Assembly: GCA_021828685.1 (NCBI GenBank)
Contig: JAJZDJ010000002.1
Location: 1-64,000 of the forward strand
Length of the DNA stretch: 64,000 nucleotides
Source of the DNA: Actinomycetes bacterium
GTDB lineage: Bacteria > Actinomycetota > Acidimicrobiia > Acidimicrobiales > Palsa-688
Reading direction: 5' to 3'
Shown: positions 1 to 11,109 of the stretch, piece after piece
Numbering within the stretch: position 1 is the stretch's first letter
How the letters are laid out: every line of letters starts with the position of its first letter
Position numbers and translations under genes: made by a program
The notes under the pieces: model-generated
Database searches by the model: none
What the model saw: only the letters and a program-made list of their open reading frames with translations
What the model was told of the DNA's origin: nothing

Positions 1-975
1 CAGCGTGACGAGGTGATGCGCTGGGCGGATGCACGGGGCGACTCCTTCGGTTTGTCCCGTCAAGCTGCGACGTCAGAAGCCGAGTACATCGTGTTCTGCG
101 GAGTCCACTTCATGGCCGAATCCGCCGACATACTGACCGGGCCCAGCCAGAAAGTGATCCTCCCGGACCTCAACGCCGGGTGTTCAATGGCCGACATGGC
201 AGACGCCGCCTCAGTGGACGACGCGTGGCACGAACTGGGCGCCGTCACCGACGTCAACAACATCGTCCCTATCACCTATATGAACTCTGCCGCCGCGCTC
301 AAGGCCTTCGTCGGGCGTAAGGGCGGCGCCGTCTGCACATCCTCCAACGCAAGGGCCGTCCTGACGTGGGCTCTCCGCCAGAAGGGTCCCGACTCGAAGG
401 TGCTCTTCTTCCCCGACCAGCATCTCGGGCGCAACACCGCATACGACCTCGGCTTCGGAGAGGACGACATGGCAGTGTGGGATCCGCGCCGCGACCTGGG
501 CGGCCTCGACGAGGCGACGGTAAAAGGTTCCCGGTTCCTTTTGTGGAAGGGCCACTGCTCGGTTCATCAACGCTTTCGGCCAGCACACGTCGAGGCCTTC
601 AGATCCGCGTACCCGCAGGGGAAGGTGATCGTGCACCCCGAGTGCGCCCACGACGTCGTCGAGCTCGCCGACGAGGTCGGAAGCACCGACTTTATAATCG
701 CTGCTGTCGAGCGGGCGCAGCCCGGAACCGTGGTCGCCGTGGCTACGGAGATCCACCTGGTCCAGCGCCTCGCCGTCGAGCACCCGCACCTGAAGATCGT
801 TTCCCTGGACCCGCTGGTCTGCCCTTGCTCGACGATGTTCCGCATCGACGCAGCGCACCTCGCCTGGGTTCTAGAGGAGCTCGTGGCAGGTCGGGTCGTC
901 AACCAGATCACGGTTGACCCGGTTACCGCAGGAGACGCACGCGTAGCGCTTCAGCGGATGCTGGACATCGCCTAG
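1..975 (+). CDS. nadA: Quinolinate synthase NadA, 5'-truncated by window edge
   Basis: Reading frame open from base 1 (QRDEVMRWADARGDSF); motifs FCGVHFMAESADIL, DLNAGCSMADM, GGAVCTSSNA, FFPDQHLGRNTA. Confidence 0.95.
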   Translation, partial: QRDEVMRWADARGDSFGLSRQAATSEAEYIVFCGVHFMAESADILTGPSQKVILPDLNAGCSMADMADAASVDDAWHELGAVTDVNNIVPITYMNSAAALKAFVGRKGGAVCTSSNARAVLTWALRQKGPDSKVLFFPDQHLGRNTAYDLGFGEDDMAVWDPRRDLGGLDEATVKGSRFLLWKGHCSVHQRFRPAHVEAFRSAYPQGKVIVHPECAHDVVELADEVGSTDFIIAAVERAQPGTVVAVATEIHLVQRLAVEHPHLKIVSLDPLVCPCSTMFRIDAAHLAWVLEELVAGRVVNQITVDPVTAGDARVALQRMLDIA

Positions 976-1050
976 GACATCGCCTAGGGCATCGCCCGCG
1001 ACGTCCGCTCGGGCGTCACGGGGCGTCGCCTAGGTAGTCGCCTAGGCGAG
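964..1050. repeat. Degenerate ~12-bp tandem array (gacatcgcctag-like) between the convergent nadA and uvrA stops
   Basis: Exact duplication gacatcgcctag at 964-987, degenerate copies after it, and ...cgcctaggtagtcgcctagg at the uvrA stop. Confidence 0.75.
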
Positions 1051-4047
1051 GAGCGGCGCCAGGAAACGTCCCGTGTAGCTCGCTTCGCTCTTCGCGACGA
1101 CTTCGGGGGATCCTTCTACCACCACTTCGCCGCCGCCGTCGCCGCCTTCGGGGCCGAGGTCCACGATCCAATCGGATGTCTTGATGACGTCGAGATTGTG
1201 CTCGATGACGAGCACGGTGTTTCCCTGGTCGACGAGCCTCGAAAGAACGCTCAGCAGCTTGCGGATGTCTTCGAAGTGAAGGCCGGTGGTCGGCTCGTCG
1301 AGGACGTAGATCGTGTGTCCGGTGGAGCGTTTCGCTAGTTCGCTCGACAGCTTGATCCGCTGAGCCTCCCCGCCCGAGAGGGTGGGGGCAGGCTGCCCGA
1401 GACGTACGTAGCCTAGCCCGACGTCGACGAGGGTCTGCATGTGGCGTGCGATCGGAGGCTGGTTGGCGAAGAAAGCGAGAGCCTCCTCGCAAGGCATGTC
1501 GAGCACCTCGGAGATATTTTTCCCCTTGAAGATGACATCCAGCGTGTCACGATTGTATCGAGCGCCCTTGCAGACCTCGCATGGGACGTAGACGTCCGGG
1601 AGAAAGTGCATCTCGATCTTGATCGTCCCGTCGCCGGCACACGCCTCGCACCTACCGCCTTTGACGTTGAAGGAGAAGCGGCCCGGCTGGTAACCCCGGA
1701 CCTTAGCCTCGGTAGTCGTCGAGAAGAGACGGCGGATGTGGTCGAATACCCCGGTGTAGGTGGCCGGGTTCGATCGGGGCGTGCGTCCTATCGGGGATTG
1801 GTCGATGGAGATCACCTTGTCGAGTGCCTCCAGTCCCTCCACCCGCGTGTGGCGGCCCGGGACCTCCTTGGACTTGTAGATCTTCGCCATCAGCGCCCGC
1901 AGGAGGATGTCGTTGACGAGTGTCGACTTGCCGGACCCCGACACTCCCGTCACGGTGACGAGGCATCCGAGCGGGAACTCGACGTCGACGTCTTTCAAGT
2001 TGTGCTCCCGGGCGCCTACAACTTTGATCATGCCCCGCGGTTCGCGCCGTAGCGCCGGGACCGGGATGCTGCGGGCTCCGCTCAGATACTGCCCGGTGAT
2101 CGATTCGCCACTCGCGAGAAGGTCGTTTACGGTGCCTGACACGACGACAGACCCGCCGTGCTCCCCGGCTCCCGGGCCGATATCGACGACGTGGTCCGAC
2201 ACTCGGATCGTGTCCTCGTCGTGTTCCACCACGATGACGGTGTTGCCGAGGTCACGAAGGCGGATCAGAGTCTCGATGAGCTTGTGGTTGTCGCGCTGGT
2301 GAAGCCCGATGGAAGGCTCGTCCAACACGTACAGGACCCCGACAAGCCCGCTGCCGATCTGCGAAGCAAGCCGTATGCGCTGCGCCTCACCCCCTGCGAG
2401 CGTGCCGGCGGAACGATTGAGGCTCAGGTAGTCGAGGCCGACGTCGAGAAGGAACCGCATCCTGGCGCGTATCTCTTTGAGCACCCGGTCCGCTATGCGA
2501 TGGTCACGGTCCGAGAGTTCCAGGACCTCCATCAACGCCGTAGCGTCACGTAGCGACAGGTCGCAAAGCTCGAACAAATTGTGCCCGGCGACGGTGACCG
2601 AGAGGCTTTCCGGCTTGAGCCGGGCGCCCCCGCACGCCGCGCAGGGAACCTCGCGCATGTAGCCTTCGATCGTCTCGCGCGAGTAATCCGACTCCGCCTC
2701 GGTGTGGCGCCGGGACAGCCACGGGACGACCCCCTCGAAGTGCGTGTCGTAGGAGCGGACCCGTCCGAAACGGTTACGGTACTGGACGTGCACCTTCCGG
2801 CTTCCCGTCCCGAACAGCACGGTCTTCTGGTCCGCCTTCTTCAGCTTGCGCCACGGGGTGGAGGTCGAGAAGCCGCCCTCCTTCGCGACCGCCTCCAGTA
2901 GCCCTGCGAAGAACTCTCCCCTATGTCCTGACCAAGGCGCGATCGCGCCAGCGGCGAGGGAAAGGTCCGGATCGCGGACCACCAGCTCCGGGTCTACCTC
3001 GAAGCGGGTCCCGAGGCCGTCGCAGGTCGGGCACGCCCCGTAGGGGGAGTTGAAGCTGAAGTTGCGGGGTGCGAGCTCGTCGAAGGAGTTGCCGCACGTC
3101 GGGCACGCGAGGTGCTGGCTGAAAGTGAGGGTCTCCTCGACGCCGTCAGCTTCGCTCGGCACGAGCGCCACCTCTGCTACCCCGTCGGCCAGTCGCAAAG
3201 CGGTCTCGAGTGAGTCGGTGAGCCGGCGCTCGATTCCTTCCCTCTTGACCAGCCGGTCGACGACCACTTCGATCGTGTGGTTCTCGTAGCGGCCAAGTTT
3301 GGGAGGGTCGGCCAGCTCGCAGATCTCGCCGTCGATGCGGGCCCTCGCGTACCCTTGGCCCGCCAACTCCTCCAGGAGACCCTGGTACTCGCCCTTGCGG
3401 CCACGGACCACAGGTGCGAGAACCTGGAAGCGGGCGCCGTCGGGCAACTCCAAGATCCGGTCGACGATCTGCTGGGGGGTCTGGCGGGTCACGACGGACC
3501 CGTCCGTCGGGCAATGAGGGACGCCGATACGGGCGTAGAGGAGCCGCAGGTAGTCGTAGACCTCGGTTATCGTCCCGACGGTCGAACGAGGGTTACGCGA
3601 AGCGGACTTCTGGTCGATCGAGATCGCGGGGGAAAGACCTTCGATGAAGTCCACGTCCGGCTTGTCCATCTGGCCTAGGAACTGCCTGGCGTAGCTCGAC
3701 AGCGACTCGACGTAGCGACGCTGACCCTCAGCGTAAATGGTGTCGAACGCAAGGGAGCTCTTACCCGACCCGGACAGCCCGGTAAAGACGATCAGGCGGT
3801 CCCGGGGAAGGTCGACCGAGACGTTCTTCAAGTTGTGCTCGCGGGCACCGCGAACGATAAGTCGGCTGTGGAGTCCCCCGTGATCGTTCGCGGGAACGCC
3901 CGCAGCCCCCGAACCGGGTGCGACAACCGCAGCAGTCACTGCAGCCGCTGCGGCCGCAGGCTTCGATTTCGCTTTCGCTTTCACCGGCATCCCCGCCAGG
4001 CTACCAGCGAACACACGTTCTGTCTGCTGCAATCGGGTCGCGACCAC
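1042..4047 (-). CDS. uvrA: Excinuclease ABC subunit A; start may be the downstream ATG at [10 protein letters not shown]
   Basis: Two ABC ATPase halves ([27 protein letters not shown]), two LSGGEAQRI-type signatures, zinc-finger cysteines. Confidence 0.98.
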   Translation of the reverse strand: MVATRLQQTERVFAGSLAGMPVKAKAKSKPAAAAAAVTAAVVAPGSGAAGVPANDHGGLHSRLIVRGAREHNLKNVSVDLPRDRLIVFTGLSGSGKSSLAFDTIYAEGQRRYVESLSSYARQFLGQMDKPDVDFIEGLSPAISIDQKSASRNPRSTVGTITEVYDYLRLLYARIGVPHCPTDGSVVTRQTPQQIVDRILELPDGARFQVLAPVVRGRKGEYQGLLEELAGQGYARARIDGEICELADPPKLGRYENHTIEVVVDRLVKREGIERRLTDSLETALRLADGVAEVALVPSEADGVEETLTFSQHLACPTCGNSFDELAPRNFSFNSPYGACPTCDGLGTRFEVDPELVVRDPDLSLAAGAIAPWSGHRGEFFAGLLEAVAKEGGFSTSTPWRKLKKADQKTVLFGTGSRKVHVQYRNRFGRVRSYDTHFEGVVPWLSRRHTEAESDYSRETIEGYMREVPCAACGGARLKPESLSVTVAGHNLFELCDLSLRDATALMEVLELSDRDHRIADRVLKEIRARMRFLLDVGLDYLSLNRSAGTLAGGEAQRIRLASQIGSGLVGVLYVLDEPSIGLHQRDNHKLIETLIRLRDLGNTVIVVEHDEDTIRVSDHVVDIGPGAGEHGGSVVVSGTVNDLLASGESITGQYLSGARSIPVPALRREPRGMIKVVGAREHNLKDVDVEFPLGCLVTVTGVSGSGKSTLVNDILLRALMAKIYKSKEVPGRHTRVEGLEALDKVISIDQSPIGRTPRSNPATYTGVFDHIRRLFSTTTEAKVRGYQPGRFSFNVKGGRCEACAGDGTIKIEMHFLPDVYVPCEVCKGARYNRDTLDVIFKGKNISEVLDMPCEEALAFFANQPPIARHMQTLVDVGLGYVRLGQPAPTLSGGEAQRIKLSSELAKRSTGHTIYVLDEPTTGLHFEDIRKLLSVLSRLVDQGNTVLVIEHNLDVIKTSDWIVDLGPEGGDGGGEVVVEGSPEVVAKSEASYTGRFLAPLLA

Positions 4048-4067
4048 GCTGGGCTACCATCCGCTGA

Positions 4068-5141
4068 ATGCCAGTACTTCACGACCCCGACCGGCGCACC
4101 TTCGCCTCGGACAACAACGCCGGCGTACACCCTGAAGTCCTTTCGGCCATCGAGCAGGCCAACCTCGGGCACGTATCCGCGTACGGCGCCGACCCGTACA
4201 GCACCCGGCTAGGCGAGGTGATCCGCGCGCAGTTCGGGGAGGCGGCCGAAGTCTTTCCGGTCTTCAACGGCACCGGCGCCAACGTCGTCGCCTTGGAGGC
4301 ATTGACGAACCGGTGGGCGGCGGTGATCTGCGCCCAGAACGCTCACATAGCCGCCGACGAGGGCGGTGCCCCCGAGCGGGTCGGGGCGCTCAAGCTCCTC
4401 GGCGTTCCCACGCCGGACGGCAAACTGACGCCGGAACTGGTGGACCGGGAAGCGTGGGGTTTCGGCGTCGAGCACAGGGCGCAACCTCAGGTGGTGTCGG
4501 TCACCCAGCCGACGGAGGTCGGCACCGTATATCTGCCTGACGAACTCGCTGCGCTGGCTGATCACACCCACAGCCTAGGGATGCGCCTGCATGTGGACGG
4601 AGCCCGAATCTCGAACGCCGCCGCCAGTCTCGGGGTGGCGCTGCGGGCGATCACGACAGACGTCGGCATCGACTCCTTGTCGCTAGGGGCCACCAAGAAC
4701 GGTGCCCTGTTGGCTGAGGCTGTCGTGACCCTGAACGACGGCGCGTCGAGTGGGACTGCGTTTCTCCGCAAGTCCGGCATGCAGCTTGCGTCGAAGATGC
4801 GCTTCGTCGCGTGCCAGCTCCTAACGATGTACGGAACGGACCTCTGGCTGCGAAACGCCGCACACGCCAACGCCATGGCCGCGCGACTCGCCGATGCGCT
4901 CGAAGCTCTGCCGGGGGTAGCTCTCAGCCACCCTGCGCAGGCGAACAGCGTGTTCGCAGTGCTACCTGACGGTGCAGCCGACCGACTTCGTGGACGCTTC
5001 GGCTTCTACGACTGGGATCGGGAGATCGGCGACACCAGATTTGTCTGCTCGTGGGACACGACTTCGCAGGATGTCGACGACCTGGCGCAAGCGTTGAAGG
5101 ATTTGAACGAGACCTGTGCTCCTCAGCAGGAGATTTGCTGA
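4068..5141 (+). CDS. Low-specificity L-threonine aldolase family (PLP beta-eliminating lyase)
   Basis: FASDNNAGVHPEVL, FNGTGANVVALEA, LHVDGARISNAAASLG, SLSLGATKNGAL. Confidence 0.9.
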   Translation: MPVLHDPDRRTFASDNNAGVHPEVLSAIEQANLGHVSAYGADPYSTRLGEVIRAQFGEAAEVFPVFNGTGANVVALEALTNRWAAVICAQNAHIAADEGGAPERVGALKLLGVPTPDGKLTPELVDREAWGFGVEHRAQPQVVSVTQPTEVGTVYLPDELAALADHTHSLGMRLHVDGARISNAAASLGVALRAITTDVGIDSLSLGATKNGALLAEAVVTLNDGASSGTAFLRKSGMQLASKMRFVACQLLTMYGTDLWLRNAAHANAMAARLADALEALPGVALSHPAQANSVFAVLPDGAADRLRGRFGFYDWDREIGDTRFVCSWDTTSQDVDDLAQALKDLNETCAPQQEIC

Positions 5142-6376
5142 CCGTCAATCAGATCGGAGTTCCACAGGGCGAGAGTCTGCTCGGGGATAGCAGCGAAACC
5201 CTTGAGGCGCCCGATCGGCGGCCACACTTCGACGGAGCTCGCGTGGTACCCGGTCGCGACCGACATGGAGGAGCAGTCAAGCGCCGACCCGACTGTCTGA
5301 AAGTAGACGCCTGGGCGTTCACCAGCCGGAGCGCCTTCCAAACTCGCTATCTCGGCGTAGGTGCCGCCGAGCCCGCCATTCGGGGCGGTGGGGCTCAAGG
5401 CGTTGTTGCCGAGCTGGCACACCGGTCCACCGTTCGCTGCTGACGTGGCGCACTGCTCCATGATCGAGGTGGTGAAAGCCTGGTCGAACCCAGGTGCGGT
5501 CGGAAGCGGGTTGAAGGCGAATGTCACCGGAGTGAGCTTCCATCCTGAGTAGTCGGCGAGCGCTCCCTGCAGGCAGCTTTCCTGTGCTTGAACACTCCAC
5601 CCTGCAGCCTCCATTGCCTGACGGCTCTCCATCCCAGCAACGGGGACGATAAATGGCTCGCCCGTCGACGATGAGCACGACGAGACCGAGACCGCCCGAA
5701 TCAAAGGGTCGGTGTCGTACCTGGCTGCCATCGCGTGCTGGAACGTCGACCACGCTTGACGGAATGCGCCTGTCCAGAAGCGACCTACGCTCACGTTTCG
5801 TGAAGCATGAAGCCCTATCGTAACCGCCACCTCCGGACCAGACGCCGAGATGACCCACGCCGGGGCGCCCTGTCCGGCGAAGATCCGCAACTTGACGCCG
5901 AGGGGGGTCGAGGGATGCTGGGCATTCCAGGCGGACACGTTTGCCAGCGACTCGTCGAGCGGGGCCCAGTCATAGACGCCGTTCGAGGGCTCGAGCTGTG
6001 ACCATGACTCGTTGACGACTATGCCCGAGAACGCCCCGGCGTACGAGTCGAGAACGCTCGGGTCCGTCGCCGGGAACGGCTGGTCGGCGATGTAAGGACC
6101 CTGGTAGCCCATATCTATGAGGCCGACAAGGGGCGTTTTGCGCCCTGAAGTTGAACCGGCGGGGGCGCTCGTCGAGGGAGCTCCCGCTGTCGTCTCGCTC
6201 GACGAAGGAGCCGTAGTGCTGCCAGCGGTGGTGCTGCTCGACGGAGCGCTGCTCGACGACGCGCTGCTCGTCGGGTCCGGGCTCGCCGTACGACTCGACG
6301 ACCCGCAAGCCGAAGCCAGTAGGCCGATGCAGATTGCGCTCGTCGCAACACGGAGTTTGGCGCGTCTAGCCTTCAT
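5123..6376 (-). CDS. Secreted lipoprotein with Ser/Thr-rich linker and glycoside-hydrolase-like (TIM-barrel-like) domain
   Basis: Signal peptide with lipobox (LLASACGSSS), low-complexity S/T/P linker, NESWSQLEPSNGVYDWAPLDE; 3' end overlaps the convergent aldolase by 19 bp. Confidence 0.65.
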   Translation of the reverse strand: MKARRAKLRVATSAICIGLLASACGSSSRTASPDPTSSASSSSAPSSSTTAGSTTAPSSSETTAGAPSTSAPAGSTSGRKTPLVGLIDMGYQGPYIADQPFPATDPSVLDSYAGAFSGIVVNESWSQLEPSNGVYDWAPLDESLANVSAWNAQHPSTPLGVKLRIFAGQGAPAWVISASGPEVAVTIGLHASRNVSVGRFWTGAFRQAWSTFQHAMAARYDTDPLIRAVSVSSCSSSTGEPFIVPVAGMESRQAMEAAGWSVQAQESCLQGALADYSGWKLTPVTFAFNPLPTAPGFDQAFTTSIMEQCATSAANGGPVCQLGNNALSPTAPNGGLGGTYAEIASLEGAPAGERPGVYFQTVGSALDCSSMSVATGYHASSVEVWPPIGRLKGFAAIPEQTLALWNSDLIDGQQISC

Positions 6377-6433
6377 GATCCGAAAGCTACAGGCTATAGA
6401 TCAGGGTTCCTGAAGCGATCTGTGAGGAAATTG

Positions 6434-8494
6434 TCAGCGGCTCCCCGCCGGGGAGGAGGCGGCCACCCCGGCAAGCGCCTCAGGAGACAGTTCGGCCCGA
6501 AGGTCGGCGATCTCGTCGCGCAGCTTCGCGGCGTACTCGAATCGCAGGTCGGCGGCGGCTTCACGCATCTCTTCCTCCAAAGTAGATATGAGCCGTGCGA
6601 GCTCGCTTTTTGGCAGCTGAGCGAGGTCACTTCGCGCCTTGTCTCTGCGACGGCTTCTGCGGTCCGAGCCGGGCACCGGGGCTCCGTCCCTTCCGCCACC
6701 GAGAAGGACCAGGATGTCGGTGACAGCTTTACGGACGGTTTGCGGGTCGATCCCATGTTCGAGGTTGTAGGCCTGCTGGAGGGCACGGCGGCGGTGCGTC
6801 TCCGAAATCGCTCGCTTCATCGAATCCGTCATGCGATCCGCGTACATGACTACCTGCCCGTTGACGTTGCGTGCGGCGCGACCGATCGTCTGAATGAGAG
6901 ACGTCTCCCCGCGAAGGAATCCTTCCTTGTCGGCGTCGAGTATCGCTACAAGCGAAACCTCCGGAAGGTCAAGGCCCTCACGGAGAAGGTTGATGCCGAC
7001 CAGGACGTCGAACTCGCCGAGACGCAGGTCCCTCAGGATCTCGATCCGCTGCAATGTGTCGATGTTCGAGTGCAGATAGCGAACCTTCAGGCCGGATTCG
7101 ACGAGGTAGTCGGTGAGGTCCTCGGCCATCTTTTTTGTCAGCGTCGTAACCAACACCCTTTCGCCGACCGCTGTCCGCTCGCCGATGAGCCCGATCAGGT
7201 CGTCGATCTGCCCCTTGGTGGGCTTCACTGTCACTTCCGGATCGACCAGGCCGGTCGGCCTCACGATCTGCTCCACTACCTGCGTTGATTGTTGGATCTC
7301 GTACGCTGCCGGAGTAGCCGACAGGAAGACGCACTGGTTGATCCGGCTGTAGAACTCGTCGAAGCGAAGGGGCCGGTTGTCCGCAGCCGACGGCAACCGG
7401 AAGCCGTGGTCGATCAACGTCTCTTTCCTCGACCTGTCCCCCTCGTACTGGCCGTGGAGTTGCGGTACCGTCTGATGCGACTCGTCGATGACGAGCAGGT
7501 AGTCGTTCGGGAAGAAGTCGAGAAGCGTGTTGGGCGGCTCCCCGGCCGACCTGCCGTCAATGTGGCGGCTGTAGTTCTCGATCCCGGAGCAGACGCCGAC
7601 CTCGCCCAACATTTCCAAGTCGTACGAGGTCCGCATTCGGAGTCGCTGCGCCTCTAGGAGTTTCCCTTCCCGCTCGAACCAGGCGAGGCGTTGCTGCAGT
7701 TCCGCCTCGATGCCAGTGATCGCCGTCAGCATCCTTTCCTCGCCGGCCACATAGTGCGTGGCCGGGAACACGACGAGCTCGTCGAGCTCGCCCAGCTGCT
7801 CACCTGTGAGCACGTCCACCGCCACGATCCGCTCGACCTCGTCCCCAAAAAGCTCGATGCGGACAGCGTGCTCCTCGTAGGCCGGGTGGATCTCGATCGT
7901 GTCGCCCCGCACCCGGAACTTGCCGCGGACGAGGTTCGTGTCGTTGCGCTCGTAGTTGATCTCCACCAATCGACGCAGCAGCGCTCGCTGGTCGTATTCG
8001 CCTCCGCGGACCACGTGGAGAATCCGCTTCGAGTACTCCTCCGGAGATCCGAGACCGTAGATGCAGCTCACCGACGCGACGACGATCACGTCGCGGCGGG
8101 TGAGCAACGCCGAGGTGGCCGAATGCCGGAGGCGGTCGATCTCGTCGTTGATGGAGCTGTCCTTTTCGATGTACGTGTCGCTAGACGGCAGGTAGGCCTC
8201 AGGCTGGTAGTAGTCGTAGTAGCTGACGAAGTACTCCACCCTGTTGTTAGGGAAGAACTGGCGCATCTCGCTCGCGAGCTGGGCTGCTAGCGACTTGTTC
8301 GGGGCGATGATCAGCGTCGGCCGTTGGACATTCTCTATCGTCCAGGCGATCGTGGCGCTTTTCCCGCTGCCGGTGATACCGAGGAGGGTCTGGAACTTGT
8401 CGCCGCGAAGCACCCCCTCGGTGAGCTGGCCGATAGCCGAAGGCTGGTCTCCCGCAGGCGCGAACTCCGATACAACCTGGAAGTCAGCCACCAC
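6434..8494 (-). CDS. uvrB: Excinuclease ABC subunit B
   Basis: [33 protein letters not shown], helicase motifs, C-terminal UVR motif. Confidence 0.98.
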   Translation of the reverse strand: MVADFQVVSEFAPAGDQPSAIGQLTEGVLRGDKFQTLLGITGSGKSATIAWTIENVQRPTLIIAPNKSLAAQLASEMRQFFPNNRVEYFVSYYDYYQPEAYLPSSDTYIEKDSSINDEIDRLRHSATSALLTRRDVIVVASVSCIYGLGSPEEYSKRILHVVRGGEYDQRALLRRLVEINYERNDTNLVRGKFRVRGDTIEIHPAYEEHAVRIELFGDEVERIVAVDVLTGEQLGELDELVVFPATHYVAGEERMLTAITGIEAELQQRLAWFEREGKLLEAQRLRMRTSYDLEMLGEVGVCSGIENYSRHIDGRSAGEPPNTLLDFFPNDYLLVIDESHQTVPQLHGQYEGDRSRKETLIDHGFRLPSAADNRPLRFDEFYSRINQCVFLSATPAAYEIQQSTQVVEQIVRPTGLVDPEVTVKPTKGQIDDLIGLIGERTAVGERVLVTTLTKKMAEDLTDYLVESGLKVRYLHSNIDTLQRIEILRDLRLGEFDVLVGINLLREGLDLPEVSLVAILDADKEGFLRGETSLIQTIGRAARNVNGQVVMYADRMTDSMKRAISETHRRRALQQAYNLEHGIDPQTVRKAVTDILVLLGGGRDGAPVPGSDRRSRRRDKARSDLAQLPKSELARLISTLEEEMREAAADLRFEYAAKLRDEIADLRAELSPEALAGVAASSPAGSR

Positions 8495-8518
8495 ACGATC
8501 GTAGCGCCGGCTCTGCGT

Positions 8519-9124
8519 TCACCGACTGGCGATCTCGACGAGGGCCGACCAAACCCGCTCGATCTCCGACTCGAGGTCGTCGCGGCCACGGGAGTTGTCC
8601 ACCACGAAGTCGGCGAGCGACAACCGTTCCTCCCGGGACATCTGGGCCCGGGCTCGGGCCCAGGCGTCCGCCTCGTCGAAGCCGCGATGCGCCACGAGCC
8701 TCGATATCGCAGTCTCGGTGGGCACGTCCACCACTACGACAGAAACCAATGAGAGGCGTGCCTTGCCTTCGAGGTCGAGCAGAGGGATGTCGAGTATCAC
8801 GATATCTCTCGCTGTCTTCTCGGCGCCGCCTACTTGCTCCTCCATCAGCTCCCGGATCGCCGGGTGGGTGATCCGGTTGAGGTCGGCAAGGGCGGACTTG
8901 TCGTTGAAGACGATCTTCGCCAGGGTGTTCCGGTCGAGCGTGCCGTCCTGGCCCACCACTGCGCCGCCGAATCTGTCCACGAGCGGGCCGAACGCCCGGC
9001 CGGTCGGCTCGACAACCTGCCTTGCTATCGCGTCGGCGTCTACAAGGAGACCTCCGCGCTTGACGAGACCGGCAGCGACGGTCGATTTGCCCGATCCGAT
9101 CCCCCCCGTTAGGCCCACCCGCAT
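8519..9124 (-). CDS. coaE: Dephospho-CoA kinase; ORF-track start is too far upstream
   Basis: MRVGLTGGIGSGKSTVAAGL; start placed at the ATG at 9124 (residue 58 of the listed ORF), which removes overlap with the ABC permease. Confidence 0.92.
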   Translation of the reverse strand: MRVGLTGGIGSGKSTVAAGLVKRGGLLVDADAIARQVVEPTGRAFGPLVDRFGGAVVGQDGTLDRNTLAKIVFNDKSALADLNRITHPAIRELMEEQVGGAEKTARDIVILDIPLLDLEGKARLSLVSVVVVDVPTETAISRLVAHRGFDEADAWARARAQMSREERLSLADFVVDNSRGRDDLESEIERVWSALVEIASR

Positions 9125-9210
9125 GTCGGCCACGCTAGCGGGTAGCACGCGAAGGCGGCCGCTCCCGATTCGCACGGCCGATCCAAGGTCGCATTGCGGC
9201 CGCTGGAAGC

Positions 9211-10008
9211 TCAGACCCGTGCCGTATCCTTGCGGAACCGCCACACAGCGCCCCCGGTGAAGATGATCAGCCACGCCAGCAGATTCGCCGCCCATGTCCA
9301 GTCGAAGGATCCTTGAACCAGCGGATAGTGCACTACCTGGTTCAAGCCGAACAAGGGTGTGAAAGCAGCAAGCTCACGGAGCAAATGGGAGAACTGGCTC
9401 AAAGGAATAAACAGGCCCCCACCGAAAGAGAAGAGCATAAGGGAAAAGCCGATCACCTGCATGCCGTTCTCGGATGGCAGTAAGTAGCCGATGAACAGGC
9501 CAAATGCCGCGAAGAGCAGGGAGCCAACCCACAGCACCACGCCCGTGGTCACCCAGATCCCGACCGGCATTGACGGCTTACCTGTCACCGCACCCGTTAT
9601 GTACACCGCTGCCACTGACGCCGCCCCGAGAACCAGCGAGGTAGCCATCTTCACAGCGATGTAAGCGAGAGGATGGAGGGGCGTTATACGCAACTGTCGA
9701 CTCCAGCCTGCGACACGCTCGGTAGCGACGAGTGCTGCGCCACCTGAGGTCGAGATGACCGCTCCGTAGAGGGCCATCGAAATCATGATGAAGGCTGACG
9801 TGTTCCCTTGACCTACCCGGAGATTGGCATAGGCGCTGTTCAGGCCAAAAACCAAGAAGAAGAAGACGGGGAACAGGACCGAAAATATGACCGTCCGACG
9901 ATTTCGCAGCAAACGGTGAATCTCCAGTTCAACAAGCTGAAGACTGAAACCCCCGAATGGCGGAACGCCACGATCAGACGGCTTAGGTCTCGCGACCGCT
10001 GACGTCAT
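9211..10008 (-). CDS. ABC-2 type transporter permease
   Basis: About six hydrophobic segments; overlaps the ATPase gene stop/start by 4 bp. Confidence 0.85.
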   Translation of the reverse strand: MTSAVARPKPSDRGVPPFGGFSLQLVELEIHRLLRNRRTVIFSVLFPVFFFLVFGLNSAYANLRVGQGNTSAFIMISMALYGAVISTSGGAALVATERVAGWSRQLRITPLHPLAYIAVKMATSLVLGAASVAAVYITGAVTGKPSMPVGIWVTTGVVLWVGSLLFAAFGLFIGYLLPSENGMQVIGFSLMLFSFGGGLFIPLSQFSHLLRELAAFTPLFGLNQVVHYPLVQGSFDWTWAANLLAWLIIFTGGAVWRFRKDTARV

Positions 10009-10973
10009 CTGAACCTACCTTCGGACAAGTTGTCCGCCCCACCGTCGCCGGTCAAGGCGATGAACGCCTCCTCGAGTCCTAGCGCCGCAATCTCCAAGTC
10101 GCACGCATCGGTTCGCGTGAGCAGGTGCCTCGCGACGGCGTCGCTATCGGAGCAGTGCACCACGACGGAGTCACCGCGAACCTCGACTGAGTCCACCCCT
10201 CCTATTGCGGACAGCGAAGCCTCGTCCGCGTCCGGCAGCGTAGCGCGGACCGTACGCCCCGACGCGAGGGCTTTGACCTGTGCTGCGGTTCCGTCGGCGA
10301 CTATCTCGCCTTTGCGGATCAAAACGACCCGATCCGCGTACGCGTCCGCCTCCTCCAGATAGTGGGTGGCGAATACGACAGTCCTACCCTGGTCCGCATC
10401 GTGGCGTATCGCAGCCCAGAAGCTCCGACGTCCCTCCACGTCCATGCCCTGCGTCGGCTCGTCGAGGAGCAGAAGGTCCGGATCCGGCAGAAGAGCAATC
10501 GCGAAGCGGAGACGCTGCTGTTCACCTCCCGAGCATTTACCGACGAGGCGATCGCCGATAGCGTCGATACCGGCACGCTCCATGACCTCCTGAGCCGGCT
10601 GAGACGACGCAAATAGATGAGCCACGTATCTGACGGTCTCGGCAACCGTGAAATCCTTGACGAGGCCGCCGGTCTGCATCACCGCCGAGACCAAACCTTT
10701 CCTCACGGCGTCACGAGGGCTCAAGCCATAGACGCTGACACTTCCCGACGTCGGCTCAGATAGCCCCAGGACCATATCGATCGTCGACGTCTTGCCTGCC
10801 CCGTTCGGGCCGAGGAATGCGACAACCTGGCCGGCGTCGATGCGAAGGTCGACTCCTCGCACAGCATTGACAGACCCGAACGTCTTGTGCAGGTCACGCA
10901 ACTCGATTGCCGGCGGTCCGGCTCCGACCCCACGAGACGGCAGGTGTTCAGCCGTCTGACCGACCACGTTCAC
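10005..10973 (-). CDS. ABC transporter ATP-binding protein (DrrA/CcmA-like)
   Basis: GPNGAGKTSTIDM Walker A, CSGGEQQRLRFA signature, LLLDEPTQGMD Walker B. Confidence 0.93.
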   Translation of the reverse strand: MNVVGQTAEHLPSRGVGAGPPAIELRDLHKTFGSVNAVRGVDLRIDAGQVVAFLGPNGAGKTSTIDMVLGLSEPTSGSVSVYGLSPRDAVRKGLVSAVMQTGGLVKDFTVAETVRYVAHLFASSQPAQEVMERAGIDAIGDRLVGKCSGGEQQRLRFAIALLPDPDLLLLDEPTQGMDVEGRRSFWAAIRHDADQGRTVVFATHYLEEADAYADRVVLIRKGEIVADGTAAQVKALASGRTVRATLPDADEASLSAIGGVDSVEVRGDSVVVHCSDSDAVARHLLTRTDACDLEIAALGLEEAFIALTGDGGADNLSEGRFR

Positions 10974-11013
10974 ACGCTAACCCTATGGCAGCGCGAATCC
11001 CGGGTCAACAACT

Positions 11014-11052
11014 CCGCCGCAACCTGCTGTCCGCCGCAACCTGCTGTCCGCC
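11014..11052. repeat. 17-bp tandem duplication (ccgccgcaacctgctgt x2 plus 5 bp)
   Basis: Direct reading of intergenic sequence. Confidence 0.85.
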
Positions 11053-11109
11053 CAGCCGGACGGCTCTACCCGAACCCGGGGCCCACGCCCCCCAGCGCAA
11101 AGCCTCGCC

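Noticed and set aside
9125-9295. N-terminal extension of CoaE
   Set aside because: Would overlap the upstream ABC permease gene; CoaE homology starts at MRVGLTGG.
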